Under the pieces are notes generated by a model. The model saw only the letters and a list, made by a program, of their open reading frames with translations. It had not been told where the DNA came from and made no database searches. 64,000 nucleotides of DNA from Eucommia ulmoides. Its lineage: Eukaryota; Streptophyta; Magnoliopsida; Garryales; Eucommiaceae. The position numbers were made by a program, and so were the translations under genes. Shown here in pieces: positions 35,991-48,164 of the stretch (the first letter of the stretch is position 1; each line of letters starts with the position of its first letter). The stretch lies in contig CM028327.1 in the NCBI GenBank assembly GCA_016647705.1, positions 11,358,365 to 11,422,364 of the forward strand. Reading direction: 5' to 3'.

Positions 35991-36298
35991 TGCATGGACT
36001 AGATCACGTATCTATTTTACGGTTCATCTCCAATTGATTTTGGTTCTACAGATATTTATTTTGCAGTTCATTTCCAAATTCCAATTGATTTGGTTTAGAA
36101 TACAACTTCGAATTTCTAATTTATTTTACAATAATAATACAATGTGAATTAATTTCCATATCAATTATGTTGCATGTATCTATTTTACAGTTCATTTCTT
36201 GTTGATTTGGTTTTGCAGGTGGTATTTATTTTACAATTCATTTTCGAATTCCAGTTGATTTAATTTATACCTTCCTATATCTTAATTTTAGGTTGACA
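35991..36298 (+). repeat. hAT leader tandem repeat, right part
   Basis: More copies of the TTTATTTTACA/TAATAATACAATGTG unit, continuing the array cut at 29774. It runs up to the transposase start. Confidence 0.65.
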
Positions 36299-37160
36299 AT
36301 GTATTCTAAAGCATCTGAAAATTCATAACAATCTATATTATGTGGTAGCTCTTCCACACCAGTTGATTTGTCTCCATCCTTTGATAACACTCCATCACCA
36401 TCTGAAAGCAAAATGGATGATGATGTAAATATAATATCTATTGATGTTTTCAAAAAAAAAAAATTGACTAGTGATGTTTGGGCCCATTTTGAGAGAAAAC
36501 CCATTAATGGTGAGTTAAAAGAATTTTGTAAGTATTGTAATAAAGCACTTTGTGGTACAAGTAAAAATGGCAGATCATCTTTACGTGAACATGTCAATAG
36601 TAGGTGTCCTTTGCGTAGAAGGGTCGATTTGTTACAAAAATTATTAATGGGCAATTTCAAGAAAGATATGCAACCGATGCTTACTACTTATTTTCTTGAT
36701 CAAGAAACTACTAGGGATGAACATGGAAAATGATAATATTGCATGAATATCTTCTTAGTATTGCAGATCATGTTGGATTTAAAAGATTTTGTTCTATACT
36801 TCAACCTATTTTTAAATTGGTTGGTCAAAATACAATAAGAAATGACATATTAATAATATATGACTATGAAAGAGTGCAAACAATGGCATTGGTGGAGAGA
36901 CATCAAGGTAGGGTTGCAATCACAACTAATATGTGGATGACTAGCAATCAAAAGAAGGGATATATGGTTACTACGTGGCATTTCATCGATGGTATTGACA
37001 ATTACAAAGTCGTATCTTGAGGTATATTTGTGCACACATTTGTTTTTATTTATTTAATTTATTTTTTATGATTATATAATTATATATTATATTTTATATT
37101 AATGTTAGGTTTATTTATGTGTCATGTCCGTATACGAAAGAGATCTTGTGTGATACATTG

Positions 37161-37767
37161 TGTAACGACTCGGTTTTCTAAAGCCATCATGCGATTTCTC
37201 CATTTGGAGAACTAATACTAAAACTGAATAGTCAATATTTTATTTTATAAAAATATGAGAAATTTTACAACTACGATGATAATTATAATTATCGATTTAT
37301 CGAGTTAATTTTACAACAGTAAATAATAAATACAATTTTTCAAATTAAATATAAATTCAAATAAAACTCCTTGTGCAATTTCATTCTCGTCAGCTCTACA
37401 ATCAAAACTGTGGATTGTGAGTTAGGGTTCAGTAGAATTTTTAATCCCTTTACTACATACATTTAATCAATTCACAAATAAAACACATAGTCATGTTTTT
37501 CACATAATTTTCACGTAATAATTCTAAATATTTCATGAAAAGTAACAGTTAAATTTTTTTAAAAAAATCGCATGAATCACATAATCAAGAGATAGATTAA
37601 ATATAAATATTAAAAGAGTTAAAAATTATACCTGAAATCTGAAGTCAAAATCCCAACCGAAATATTCTATTTTCGCTCAAAAAAAATTCCAAATCCTCTC
37701 CTAAACTTTGCTTAATATGCTTTAATGTTGATATCCAACTAATATGCATGTCGATCTTTAGTGATGG

Positions 37768-37839
<72 letters not shown>

Positions 37840-38163
37840 CGTGTCATGTTTAAACGTATATATGTATGATTTATTATGTGTTGTCTTCATTTCATGATGA
37901 CAACACATTTTAATATTTATATTTTTTTAATTATTTACACAAATATCCTCCTTAAAAAAATATTAATTATATTTCAAAACTTTTAAAAGTATATTTTAAA
38001 TAACACAATAATCTGAAAACTTTTAAAAGTGAATTTAAAATTAATATTTAACTCCCAAAATTATCAAATATTTATTTTATACTATAAATTTACAAAACAA
38101 TTTCAAAAATATTAAACTTATATAAAATAATAGTTTCAAAATACAAATTTTTAGGGTATTACA
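37161..38163 (-). mobile_element. Solo LTR of the same family as the 22873-27131 element
   Basis: On the minus strand it starts TGTAATACCCTAAAAATTTG (38163) and ends with CTCCAAATGGAGAAATC and GTCGTTACA (37161). Both ends match the LTR of the non-coding element (TGTAATACCGTAAAAATTTA; GGAGAAACCACG...CCGTTATA). About 1.0 kb, no internal region. The flanks CATTG and ATTTG agree only in part, so a target duplication is not certain. It sits inside the hAT transposase gene. Confidence 0.75.
37768..37838. repeat. (ATT)n microsatellite
   Basis: About 23 perfect ATT units inside the solo LTR 37161-38163. On the minus strand it would read as a run of asparagine, which is an artefact. Confidence 0.95.
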
Positions 38164-39920
38164 ATTTGTTTGATGCATTGCTTTATTAGAATATTGATAA
38201 AAAATTATCTACTATTACTGTTGACAATTTCAACTAATAATGCCATGATTGATGTGCTCTTGGATAAGGTCGACCGCCATGTACTTTTATTAAGAGGAAA
38301 TTTATTTCATATACGTTGTTGTGCACACAAATTCAATTTAATTGTAAAGGATGGATTAGATGTCTTAAAAGGGAGCATGGAGAAAATTTGAGATAGTGTA
38401 CTTTATTGGAAGGCAACACCAAAAATGCAAGAAAAAATTGAAGAAGTCGCTCGTCAATTGTGTATTACATGTACAAAAAAGTTAGAACTCGATTATGAAA
38501 CTAGATGGAATTCCACGTATTTGATACTTGAAACAACGTTGTTGTATAAAGATGTTTTCCCTCGTCTTAAACGTGAGTCCATACAAGACAATGCCTACTG
38601 AAGATGAGTGTGAATTAGAAAGAGATATTTGTTATAGGTTGAAGTTGCTTTACTATTTTACTGAATTATTTTTTGGGACAAAATCTCCTACTGCTAATTT
38701 ATATTTTCCATAAATTTGCAAGATTAAGATGTCATTATCTGATTGGGTTAATTGTTCTAATGATGTGGTGAGAATGATGTTAACACGTATGCTGACAAGT
38801 ATTGGTTAAAAATACATAGGATAATGGGTGTTGTCTCGATGTTGGATCCAAGATAAAAGAAAAATGTCTTTGTTAGAGTATTATTTTGGGAAATTTTTAT
38901 GGAAATGATGCCTTTTGTTAAATTGAGAAGGTTCAATAAATTTTTTATGATTTGCTTCATGAATATCAACAAAAGTCTAGGTCGGACCAAAATAAGGGTG
39001 ATGATGATAGTTATAGTTCATACGGTTCAACTTATGGTCATCAAGATCAAGTTGTACTTGGATATGATCTTCAAGATTATGAGACGTTTATGAATGAAAA
39101 ATAAACTGATGCTATGAATGTCAAATCCAAGTTTGATCGGTACTTAGAACATGTTGTTTTACCAAGAGCGTCAAATTTTGACCTATTAGCTTGGTGGAAA
39201 TCAAATGAAATCAAGTATCCGACTCTTCAAGCGATTGTTAGAGATATATTAACAATTCTTGTCTCTACTGTTGCTTCAGAATCCACTTTTAGTATTAGTG
39301 GTATGTTGGTTAGTTCACATCAGAGTCAACTTCATCCAAAAATTTTAGAAGCTTTGATGTGTCTTTGGATTAAGGAAATTAAAGGTGATCAACATAAATT
39401 TTTTGTTTTATATTTTTTATATTATTTTTGTAAGGTATTATTTATTATTTCATATTTTGTTATTAATAGGTGTTGCGCCTTCTGGCTATGCAATGATGCT
39501 TGATGATGAAGTGGATACAATAGATTCGTGTGTTACTGAGGTGAGATAGATTTTACATTATAAGAGTGTTGTTTACAATTTCACTTAGGCTTTTTTAGTT
39601 ATTAATGTATAAGAATGATTTTTTTTGCAGGATTAAAAATTATTATGCAGTTGATTTTGGAGAATAATTTGGAGACTGTTTGTATTATTTTGCAAACTGT
39701 CTATTATGTAGTTAATTTTGCAGGATTAAAAATTAATGTATGAGAATTATTTGGAGACTGTTTGTATTATTGTGACTATTATCTATGATTTTATTGTTAT
39801 ATTTTATTTATCGTTAGGAACGTTTATTGTAACAATTAACAGCTTTGTGATTTGATTTTTGTTTTTAGAATTTATGTTGTATATTTTAGTTATGTTATTT
39901 TCCATATATAAGAAACCATG

Positions 39921-41769
39921 TGTTACACCCCACCCCAAAACCCCAATGTCCGAGGCCGGGCGTGATACCGACTTGATGTCACCCGACTAACCACATGTAT
40001 TCATAAACTATTTACTGATATGGATTTTTTTTCAAGAAAAAAGATACAGATATGTTACCCAAACAAAATATTCAACGGTTATATAAAAACAATTAATTCA
40101 TAACAAAATTACAAAAAGGTCAACCGCTCACTCCCAACAGTTGTCCTAACAACCACCAAAATAAAACCCACTACATCCTCTGACTTTACCTAGCGCTAGT
40201 AGTGGACCCGTCTCTAGCTAAGGTACCTGAGATAAAATATTTTATCGATGTACTGTCTTCATAATATAAAAATAATTTATGAATCAAACATAATTATCAA
40301 CATCACTTTTCAAACAGAATATAAATATAACCGCACATTAAGCCAAAATAAAATATCACAGCTATCATCATAATAAAACAAATGTGTTTAAATCAGCTAA
40401 TCAAATTACTTTGACGTATAATAAAATATCACGCGCATATTTTCCTATTAGCCATAGGATAGTTTCACCTCATGATCGGGAGTTATAATGGTATGTAACA
40501 TGTACAACTGTGTAATCTAAGGTTGTCATCAGTGTCAAGGTCATGTAATATCTTCAATGGTAAGAGCCAACAAGTGGTATAAACCACCATATCAGGATGA
40601 TAATCATTGTTGTCAACAACAATAACAACAACAACCACCTGTAGGACTTGCCCTCTTATCAGGTCACAACACAACAACGTCCTGCAGGACATGTCTTACT
40701 TTTGGGATCATACTATGGTATATAGGTATAATAATAAAAACTACTTTTCCGCAATCAGCTTTTACTTGATCCATCTAACGTTATAAAATAGTCACTTTTA
40801 AATAAATTGTTTCTTTTTTCACAATTTAATACAAAAATATAATTAGGTAATTTACCTAGAAGACAGTACACTCACCTTGATACTACGTTGCTTTTCACAT
40901 TACCGTTGAAACTTTGTCGTAGTCAGCGATACCTGAAAACCTAACAAACGATAAGACCTAAACTAAGAATCTATCTAAATAAGATATAAAATGCATGAAA
41001 GTCATGCCAATCAAATTAATTCATTATTTCCTAACTCGGAATAATTTTCCCCGATTTATATTTATAAATCTTGAAAATTTAACATAACATTTTTTTTAAA
41101 CCAACATGAAATAAATAATTAAAATAAATTATCCATCTTTAATTAAAATCAACCTAAATAAATAATCTAATTCACTAAGTTATTTAATTACCAAATAGAA
41201 ATTCAACCCCATAATTTTTTTTTATCTAACAAAAATCACTCTAATATTAAATATTTTATATATAATCTAAATAATATATTTGATGATTACATAATTAGAA
41301 TGAAATTTCTTAACTAAATTTTTAATTATATAAACACAAACCAAATATCCAAATACATATATATGTATATACCTAATATACTTACACGTATATATATACA
41401 TAAATGAAGAGAGAGAGAGAGACAACTTATCAAATGTTGTGAAATGTTGAGCAACCTGTGAGATAGAGAGTGAGAATGCTTAAAAACTCCAAATATATCT
41501 CTATATTGAGAAGGGATTTATTGATTTGTTTATTCATTTCTTTATTATTGTTTTCTTTTAATATACACTACACACACACACAAATCTCCCACCTAAATTA
41601 AAGAAATATTAATTATATCCCCAAATGTTTTTAAATCAAACTTTTAAATATCATTATAACCCCTAAAAAAAATTAAGGTAAAACTTAAATGACATAATGG
41701 ACCCTATTATTTTCAAAATGTTCTAAAATGCAACTAAAAATTATACATGTGCAAAAATTAGGTCTTACA
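39921..41769 (-). mobile_element. Tekay/Del-type gypsy solo LTR
   Basis: On the minus strand it starts TGTAAGACCTAATTTTTGC (41769) and ends GGGGTGGGGTGTAACA (39921). The start and end phrases match the Tekay-type LTR at 50932 (TGTAAGACCTAA...TAGTTGCATTTTAGA and GGGGTGTGACA). It contains the CCCGATCATGAGGT block (40451-40484), the GAAGACAGTAC arms (40247-40262 and 40858-40873) and an array of GGACTTGCC-type phrases. The flanks CCATG and TAATG share only ATG, so the target duplication is weak. It lies within the hAT. Confidence 0.7.
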
Positions 41770-43239
41770 TAATGGTCCATGGTTTTGCCGTTTTTATTTT
41801 TTATAAAATGTAAAAATCTTAAACGATTTTGCAGTTTCGCAGTTTTGGTTAACATTAAATAGTTCGATTAAACTGGCAGCTTTGGTTTTAGTTTTAAATA
41901 TGTCTAACGGTTTTGGTTTTAATTTTGTATGAAACCGAACCATTGACATCCCTATTCAACTCTTTAGTCAACCGAATAGCCGAAACCCCCAATTTAGGAT
42001 ATCCTGATTTTATCGATCGATCGTTTAATAGGTTAGTCGACCATTTAGGCAATTTTTCATAATTTTCACAATTTTCAAATGGTGTTTGATCGAATACTTA
42101 GAAAAACTTTTCTTATAACATAACTTTATCACTTCTTACCACTTAAAAAATATTTCATGTTATCATTATGTGTCGTGTGTGGTCCTACTTAAGTTACATT
42201 AAGAGTTTAAGAAGAATCGAGTTGTTTTTACCTAGCAATACAAAAAAATCTTCTATCCCAAAAAATCTTTAAAATCTCCATTTCAACCATCTCGGTTTTT
42301 ATCATTCCACTTCATAAAATCAATCTTATTCAAGCATCGAAACTAAAATCTGAAATACTCAATAAACTCATTAGTTCCTTAAAACATCTAAGTTAATTGG
42401 TTCATCAAAACATCTAGGGTCAACAAAAAGAATGGAAGTTGTTTTCTTGAAATGCTTTTGGAAAACACATTTTTTGAAATCTTCTTGTGAAAATTGAGTT
42501 TGGGGCTTTCTAGGTGCCAATTTTGAAAACCAATTAGGACAAATTTTTGAAAGAAAATAAGTTAACACCTAGCATTAAGTTTAAATGGTTTGTTAGGTCA
42601 CTTGAATTTTTGTAATATTTAAATTTTGAAATGGCCCAAATCTAAACATAGGATCCAAAAGTTCAGGGCTCGGGAAAGGTGTTAGGCACCCTAAGACAAC
42701 CGTCCAAAAATGGTACCTTTGTTGAAATAATTTTGAATGAAAATAAGTCTCAGATTTTTTTTGAAAATAAGATATTACCTTTATTTTGATCTTTATTTAT
42801 TTTACTTACTTTTGAAATTTTTTAAAAAAAATAAAAACAAAAGGTAAAATGTCCCCTTTTTAGAACGTCTATCGATTATGATTTGAATCGACAAGTTTGG
42901 CCCCCAGGGAGATTTTTATTCCTTTTTTTTTTTTTTAGATTTTTGAAGTTTGGGTTACTTTGGCATCATGAAATACTTATGATGCATACTAAAGTTCCCT
43001 TGTTTTGAAAGAAATTTTATTATATTTTGATTTGAAAATATGGGTAAAGATTTTTGTTTCGAATTTTTGGAGGAAGAAATAGAAGGAAAAAAAGTGAAAA
43101 AGACTTGAACGAAATTTCTCCTTTGAATGAAAGCATTTCAACTTTGTAATTTGGAAAGACATATGAAAGACAATTTTTCTTTGAGACATGTGAAGAGGAT
43201 TTTTGTTTTCAAAATTCATTTTTAATCACAAAGAATTTT

Positions 43240-43680
43240 ATTTTTATTTTTTTAGGAATCTTTTTTATGAAGAAACCCCTTTTTTTAGTTTTGTTTTTTC
43301 TTTTAGAAATCCTTTTCATGACGAAATCCTCTTTTATTTTTTCATTTTGAGAACTCGGAAAGGATTTGAAAATAAAGAAAGGATTTTGCTTGATATCTTA
43401 GGAAATAATTCTTTTAAAAAAATATTAAATGAAACTATTTTTTTAGAAATCTCTTTATGAAGAAATCCTTCTTTTAGTTTTTGCTTTTTTAGGAATCCTT
43501 GTTATGAAGAAATCCTTCTTTATTTTTAGGAATCATTTTTATGAAAAAATCCCCTCTTAATTTTTCTTTTTGAGAACAAAGAAACACTTTGAAAACAAGG
43601 AGATGATTTTTCTTGAAACCCTTAGAAAACGATTCTTTTAAAAAAAACATATTAAAAGAAGATTTGTTTTTAGAAATCTT

Positions 43681-43712
<32 letters not shown>

Positions 43713-44000
43713 GGAATCCTTTCTTATGAAAAATTTCCTTCTTATTTTTTAGGAATTTTTTTACGAAGAAATTCCCTCTCAGTTTTTCTTTTTGAGAACA
43801 AATAAAATCTTGGAAAACAAGGAAATTATTTTTCTTGAAACCCTTAGAAAACGATTCCTTTAAAAAAAACATATTAAAAGAGATATTCATTTTAGAGATC
43901 TTTTTATAAAGATTTTTTTTTTTTTGGCTTTTTTAGGAATCCTTTTTATGAAGAAATACCTTTTTATTTTTTGGGAATTCTTTTTATGAAGAAAATTTCT
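43240..44000. repeat. T-rich tandem array, unit about 200 bases
   Basis: Three to four imperfect copies, each with TTTTATGAAGAAATCC, TTTTTGAGAACAAAGAAA and CTTAGAAAACGATTCTTTTA phrases. Long poly-T runs (43685-43712, 43915-43925) lie between the copies. Confidence 0.75.
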
Positions 44001-44319
44001 TTTTAGTTTAAAGTAAGTTTTTTCTATTTTTTGGAAGAAATCTTTGATAAGGAAATGCAAAGTTAGCAGAATTTGTTTGTTAATTTAACCCAAAATAAAA
44101 AATTATATATAAAAAAAAAGAGTTGGGGAAGTATCTTCCTCAACCCACCATTTAAAATTTTGCGCAAGTTGGGAATCCTAAAATGATGGTATAATAGATT
44201 TTCCCCTTCTCATTTTTTTTTAAGTTAAGACTTTCTCAATTTTTTGTATTTTTTAACAAAATAAAACGAAATATATAAGCACATAAATGAAAAGACAATA
44301 AATAAAGTACGTAAAGTAA

Positions 44320-44500
44320 AGTTACTGGAAAGTAAAGCGTAACAAGCCGCAAAATAAGAAAGTAAATGCAAAAAAGTAAAAGCACAGAAATGCGTAAAAT
44401 ACGAAAGTAAATGCAAGAAAGTAAAAGCGCAAAGAGGCACAGGATCGGAAAGTAAATGCAGAAAAGTAAAGTATTGGAAAGTAAAAGACTTCAAAAGTAA
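44320..44500. repeat. Short GAAAGTAAATGCA repeat array
   Basis: Five or more copies of a 20-25 base unit built on RGAAAGTAAATGCARAAAAG. Similar short A-rich arrays occur in Ogre-type LTRs. Confidence 0.7.
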
Positions 44501-45060
44501 ATTGACTTTTATTTTTTAGGTTTTTCTTGGAACGCCCTCTTAGTTTTATTTTATTTTTATTTTTTTTTATTTTAGGTCCTCTATTTAGAGGGGTTTAAAT
44601 GGAAAATAAGGTGAAACTTGAGGGAGTAGGAAGAACTTACCTTGACTTTGAAGGGTTTGTTCCTTCTCATTTCTTTCTTATTTTTCTCTTTCTTTTTTCT
44701 TTCCTTTTTTTTTTTTTTTTTTGGTATTGTCTCTTTTTTTTTAGGATCTTTTAGAGAGAAGTTGGGGGAGTAACCCCTAAATGAGGGATTGGGAAAGACT
44801 TAGAGAGATGTCTTAAGATGGGTCTTGAGATAGGGGTGTAGAGGTGTGTGTTGGGAGATGAATGTGGGTTAGAAGATCATTGTGTGTGAAAATGGAGGTC
44901 TTTCATAGGTAACCCTTGATCTGTGTATCTAGGGTTACGTGCGCATCCGTGGATGCGTAGGGAGAGCTTTGGGGTTGTTAGCCAACCTAGTGATTGACAA
45001 CCCCTATTGAATATTTTTCAAATTTTAGCCCCCTATATTTGGTATTTCGTGAAATGTCAA

Positions 45061-47130
45061 GCTTTTTCACTCCAACAAGCAATACCTCTTTTGAAAAATG
45101 GTTAAGAATCATCCCAAAACCTCCTTTATTTTCAACCACATGAATTCCAACCTGGTTTTGTCATGTTCAACTTTAGAATTCTCGAGATTAATTTTTAAGG
45201 TTTTATTTTATTTCTCAAGAATTCTCAAAGCTACAACATTATCTCGTAAAGTCTCAACATCATTTTTTATAAAATTATTTTTATCTTCAAGATTTTTAAT
45301 GTTATCAATTAAATTGTTTATTTTAAGAAGAACATTTAAAAACACTTTTGACTCATAATATATTTCTAAGCTAGGGTGTTACCAGATAACTCGATACTAT
45401 TTTCTTAATTGAAAAATAAGTTTCAGGTTTCTTTAGCAAAATGATTTATGAAAATGACTAGATTTTCTATGGCTTTATGTGACTTCATCATCATTATCAT
45501 TGTCATTGCTGAAATGAGAATTATTTGTTATATTGGAGCATGATTTTCCTCAAACTTAGAGACTATATGTGCCATCGATCATTAGCTCGATTTTTAGATT
45601 TGTGTATTTAAATTAGTTCTAGTACCAATTGTTTGCTTAAAGAACTACCCCAGAGTGTGTGAATTGGGTAGCATAAAAAGTAATCTAAGTTAAGCGTAAC
45701 ATTTTCAAATTATTACTCAATTTTAGATCAATTAGATTATTAATAGAAACATTTTAAGCACATAATTAAGCAATCAATAAAACAAGCAATCAGACAGAAA
45801 GATAAGGGATAGAGATAGTGACGTGCATAATTTTATAATAGTTCGACAAAATACTCTTATTTACTTCTACTTCTCTGTGCTCTCGTGAAGAATTCAGTCT
45901 ACTAAATTTTGGTCCTCTTCCTAGGTGTGACTCAAACCTCTTATACTCTATTTGAGTGGATGTCCTTAAACTCAAACCAAATAAAAAAAAAAACACTCTC
46001 ACTTGAATTTTATATTCTAAGTTCAAGCTACATATGTATTCCTCACGAATAATCTTTTTTTTCTCAATAGAGCTTCTAAAAACACTTATAAATATCAAAT
46101 GTTATCAACTCGACTAAGTGTGATAAAAAATATTTAACACTATATAGATGTGATCAAGTTTAAGCACGTGTTAGTTTATCTGGAATAATATTCAATGTAA
46201 GCACACAATCAAGTAATCCAGATATAATCAAATAAATCGTTTAACTAGAATAAATTAGAGAATAAATTTAATAGCATGTGAATTTAGTTAACGATTTTTG
46301 TATCAGTGTAATCAACCAAAAATAATTTCTAGTTTAAACAAATACGCTGATTAGCAAAAATTAAAACTCAATAGATAATTTTCAATTTCAATTCATGAGT
46401 TTCTTCAAGTAAGTAATCAGATCAAAGATAATCACAAAATATTTCAAGCAGATCTTACTCATTCAATTACCCTAAATGCATTTAGATCTAAATAACAACA
46501 AATTAAAATAATTTTACCCAGATAAGTTGAAGAAATCTGAAGACTTAAATCAAGAGAAGAGTAATTCAACCCGGAAACAAGATAGCTTTGATAGATTTCA
46601 AACCACAACATGATCAACAATCAATTTCTTGAAAAGATTTATCTCTTTTCTCACGAAAAATAGGTTAGAGAAATTTTCAGGTAGAAAGTGTTTTCTCAAA
46701 ATATTTTCTTCTTGTTTTTAGTTGAATTTTCATGATATTTAATACGGTCTTTTTTAGATGTACATAGCAGTCACAAAATCATTTTCTAATCTCACAAAAT
46801 ATGATTTACGATTTGACTAAATGAATATCTTAACTAAGGCTCAATCTAACTAATCACTAACAAGTCTTAGATTCATTTTAAATATGTGAAAAAACGTTCT
46901 CTTATATAGCAGCAAGTCATAGAGATCAGAATATTATAAAAGATATAAGAACATGTACTTAAAATCTGCTGGACTGAATTACATAACAAAAATTCATTTA
47001 TTAATATTTTTCTGGGCTTAAATCATTTTGAAAAACATTTTACCAAAAATGTTTATAGCGTCAAACATGTTTGACGTTGTTTATCGACTGACCAATGCAC
47101 TTGGTCAATCCACTAGTATAAAATATCAGT
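45061..47130 (-). mobile_element. SIRE-like copia fragment: 5' LTR part, primer site and gag-like coiled coil
   Basis: On the minus strand an LTR part (about 47130 to 45630) ends ...AAGCAAACA and is directly followed by TTGGTACTAGAAC, a degenerate primer-binding site. Downstream, 45370-45090 codes for a coiled-coil stretch (IKNLEDKNNFIKNDVETLRD) resembling that of the fossil at 20.7-21.7 kb. The rest of the element is not recognised here. It may pair with the LTR at 27266-42425, with the Tat/Ogre-type debris between them, but this is inference. Broken. Confidence 0.55.
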
Positions 47131-47139
47131 TCCATAGTA

Positions 47140-48160
47140 TATTGGCAAACCCAATTCTATTCACATCTTATCCCATCCCAAAATGTGAGAATTGATTCTT
47201 GAATTCTTAAAGAAAGTAGAATACAAAAAATATTATTTTTTCTCACTCCCAAAAAACCCATCCCAAGCAAAAGGATACACTTAGAATTTTTTAAATTGCC
47301 TAGTGAAGTCAGTGTTCAACTTTTGTTAGCCTCATTTCTTTTTCCTTTTTCTTATCATTTTTTTTTTTCATTTTCCCTATCATGTATCGAAGCCCTCTTC
47401 CTTTTCTCACTTCGCTCCATTGCCGCTCCTTGTTGCTCGCCACCACCATTGCTGCTTCGTTCATCAGCATCTCTATCTCCATCGCTCCTTCTTCGTTCAT
47501 CTATTCTTCGAAGCCTTCTGTCTCACCATCTTCTTCTCGTCTGCCATTATTGTTCGTCTTCTCATTTACCGTTGTCATTTGTCTTCTCTTTATCTCGTCG
47601 TCGTCGCACCATCGTCGTCTCGTCTTTCTCGTCTCGCCATCACCCTCATCTCACCAATGCCATTGCCTTCGCCGTCGAAGCTAGAGTTAGGTTAGGGTTT
47701 TCGGTTGAATCGATTCATTGCTTCGTTCAGGTACCAAATTGGATTTTCGATTTCGATTCAAATTTTGATTTTGTTTTGGGTTTTGATTTTGATTTCGATT
47801 TCAATTTGGGTTTTGATTTTCAATTTCATTTTCAATTTGGGTTTCGATTTTCGATTTCAATTTGGGTTTTGATTTTCAATTTCATTTTCAATTTGGGTTT
47901 CGATTTTGGATTTCAATTTCTTGATGATTTCTTAGAATTAGTCTTTGGTGTAAGTTTAAAGAAATAAATAAAATAAAAAAGCAACAATTATGAAGAAATA
48001 ATTCTAGAATAATATCATTACCAAACGTGATTCTGTCCCCAGAACAAAAAAACTTATCGTTACCAAATGCGATTATATTCCTATTAAGAAACAGAATTCT
48101 CAACTCAATCCCTCACATCCCAAGTGGGATGGAAAAAGTGGGAACACTAACCAAAAAAAA
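47140..48160. mobile_element. PIF/Harbinger-type MITE (copy 3), inverted relative to copy 1
   Basis: The right end read inward (GGTTAGTGTTCCCACTTTTT) equals the left end of copy 1. It is followed by the same pair of GTTTGGTAACGAT-type phrases. The left side matches the right side of copy 1 (GAATTGATTCTTGAATTC with TTAAAGAAA, and CAAACCCAA). The core (47380-47700) is a CT/GTC-rich stretch, and 47745-47910 is a TTTCGATTTTCAATTT repeat. The left terminus and a target duplication could not be fixed. Long open frames here are low-complexity artefacts. Confidence 0.6.
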
Positions 48161-48164
48161 ATAA

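Larger units (their letters stand above)
36299..39535 (+). pseudogene. hAT transposase (BED zinc finger type), broken
   Basis: The best start is ATG 36299, but an early in-frame stop follows within ten codons; ATG 36413 gives MDDDVNIISIDVF without it. BED finger at 36470-36610: C-X2-C (CKYCNKAL) then H-X4-C (HVNSRC). Next, MIILHEYLLSIADHVGF and ITTNMWMTSNQKKGY (36730-37010) match the first part of the hAT catalytic domain after a frame shift near 36730. A solo LTR splits the gene at 37161-38163. After it come CCAHKFNLIVKDGL (about 38330) and LELDYETRWNSTY (about 38490). The C-terminal dimerisation domain follows (39114-39400: LAWWKSNEIKYPTL, VASESTFSISG, LHPKILEALMCLWIK). Several more stops and shifts lie between 38590 and 39110. 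The transposase would cut at the TAGGGAT ends; this copy cannot. Confidence 0.85.
28761..41954 (+). mobile_element. hAT DNA transposon with nested LINE and two solo LTRs
   Basis: The termini are TAGGGATTGAAAT (left) and, read inward, TAGGGATGTCAAT (right), a hAT-type terminal inverted repeat. The flanks TTCAACCC (28753-28760) and TTCAACTC (41955-41962) form an 8-base target duplication with one mismatch. A hAT transposase pseudogene lies at 36.3-39.5 kb. Insertions inside it: an L1 LINE (about 29775-35990), a solo LTR (37161-38163) and a solo LTR (39921-41769). Without these the element is about 4.1 kb, a normal size for an autonomous hAT. The terminal regions hold AACCGAAC-type repeats common in subterminal hAT DNA. 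Confidence 0.85.
27266..42425 (-). mobile_element. SIRE/Maximus-type copia LTR split by a hAT element
   Basis: The left part is 27266-28760 and the right part 41963-42425; together about 1.96 kb, the size of the other LTRs of this group. On the minus strand it begins TGTTGACCCTAGATG (42425) and ends TTGGACCAACA (27266). The duplicated 8-base site of the hAT insertion joins the halves cleanly. No 5-base duplication is seen around the LTR itself (left flank TTTAT, right flank AAAAG). It may therefore be one end of a larger broken element whose other parts lie at 45-47 kb, rather than a solo LTR. Confidence 0.75.
42426..45060. mobile_element. Tat/Ogre-type gypsy LTR debris with tandem repeats
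   Basis: Contains the phrase CTCGGGAAAGGTGTTAGGCA followed by CCC (42673-42695), which recurs in Tat/Ogre-type LTRs and leaders. Also present are a long T-rich tandem array (43240-44000) and an array of GAAAGTAAATGCA units (44320-44500), as is usual for those LTRs. No protein domain was seen. The boundaries are uncertain: the left side abuts the SIRE-type LTR at 42425 and the right side abuts SIRE gag-like sequence. Classification is by resemblance only. Confidence 0.4.

Noticed and set aside
37645-37908. Poly-asparagine open frame
   Set aside because: Direct translation of the (ATT)n microsatellite inside a solo LTR.
27261-42430. Target duplication for the SIRE-type LTR 27266-42425
   Set aside because: The five bases outside each end (TTTAT and AAAAG) do not match, so a solo-LTR call with duplication could not be made.
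43489-43890. 133-codon lysine/phenylalanine-rich open frame
   Set aside because: Translation of the T-rich tandem array; it repeats with the array unit and has no domain.
47296-47967. 223-codon serine/phenylalanine-rich open frame
   Set aside because: Spans the CT-rich and TTTCGATTT repeat core of MITE copy 3. Composition explains its openness, and it crosses no recognisable domain.
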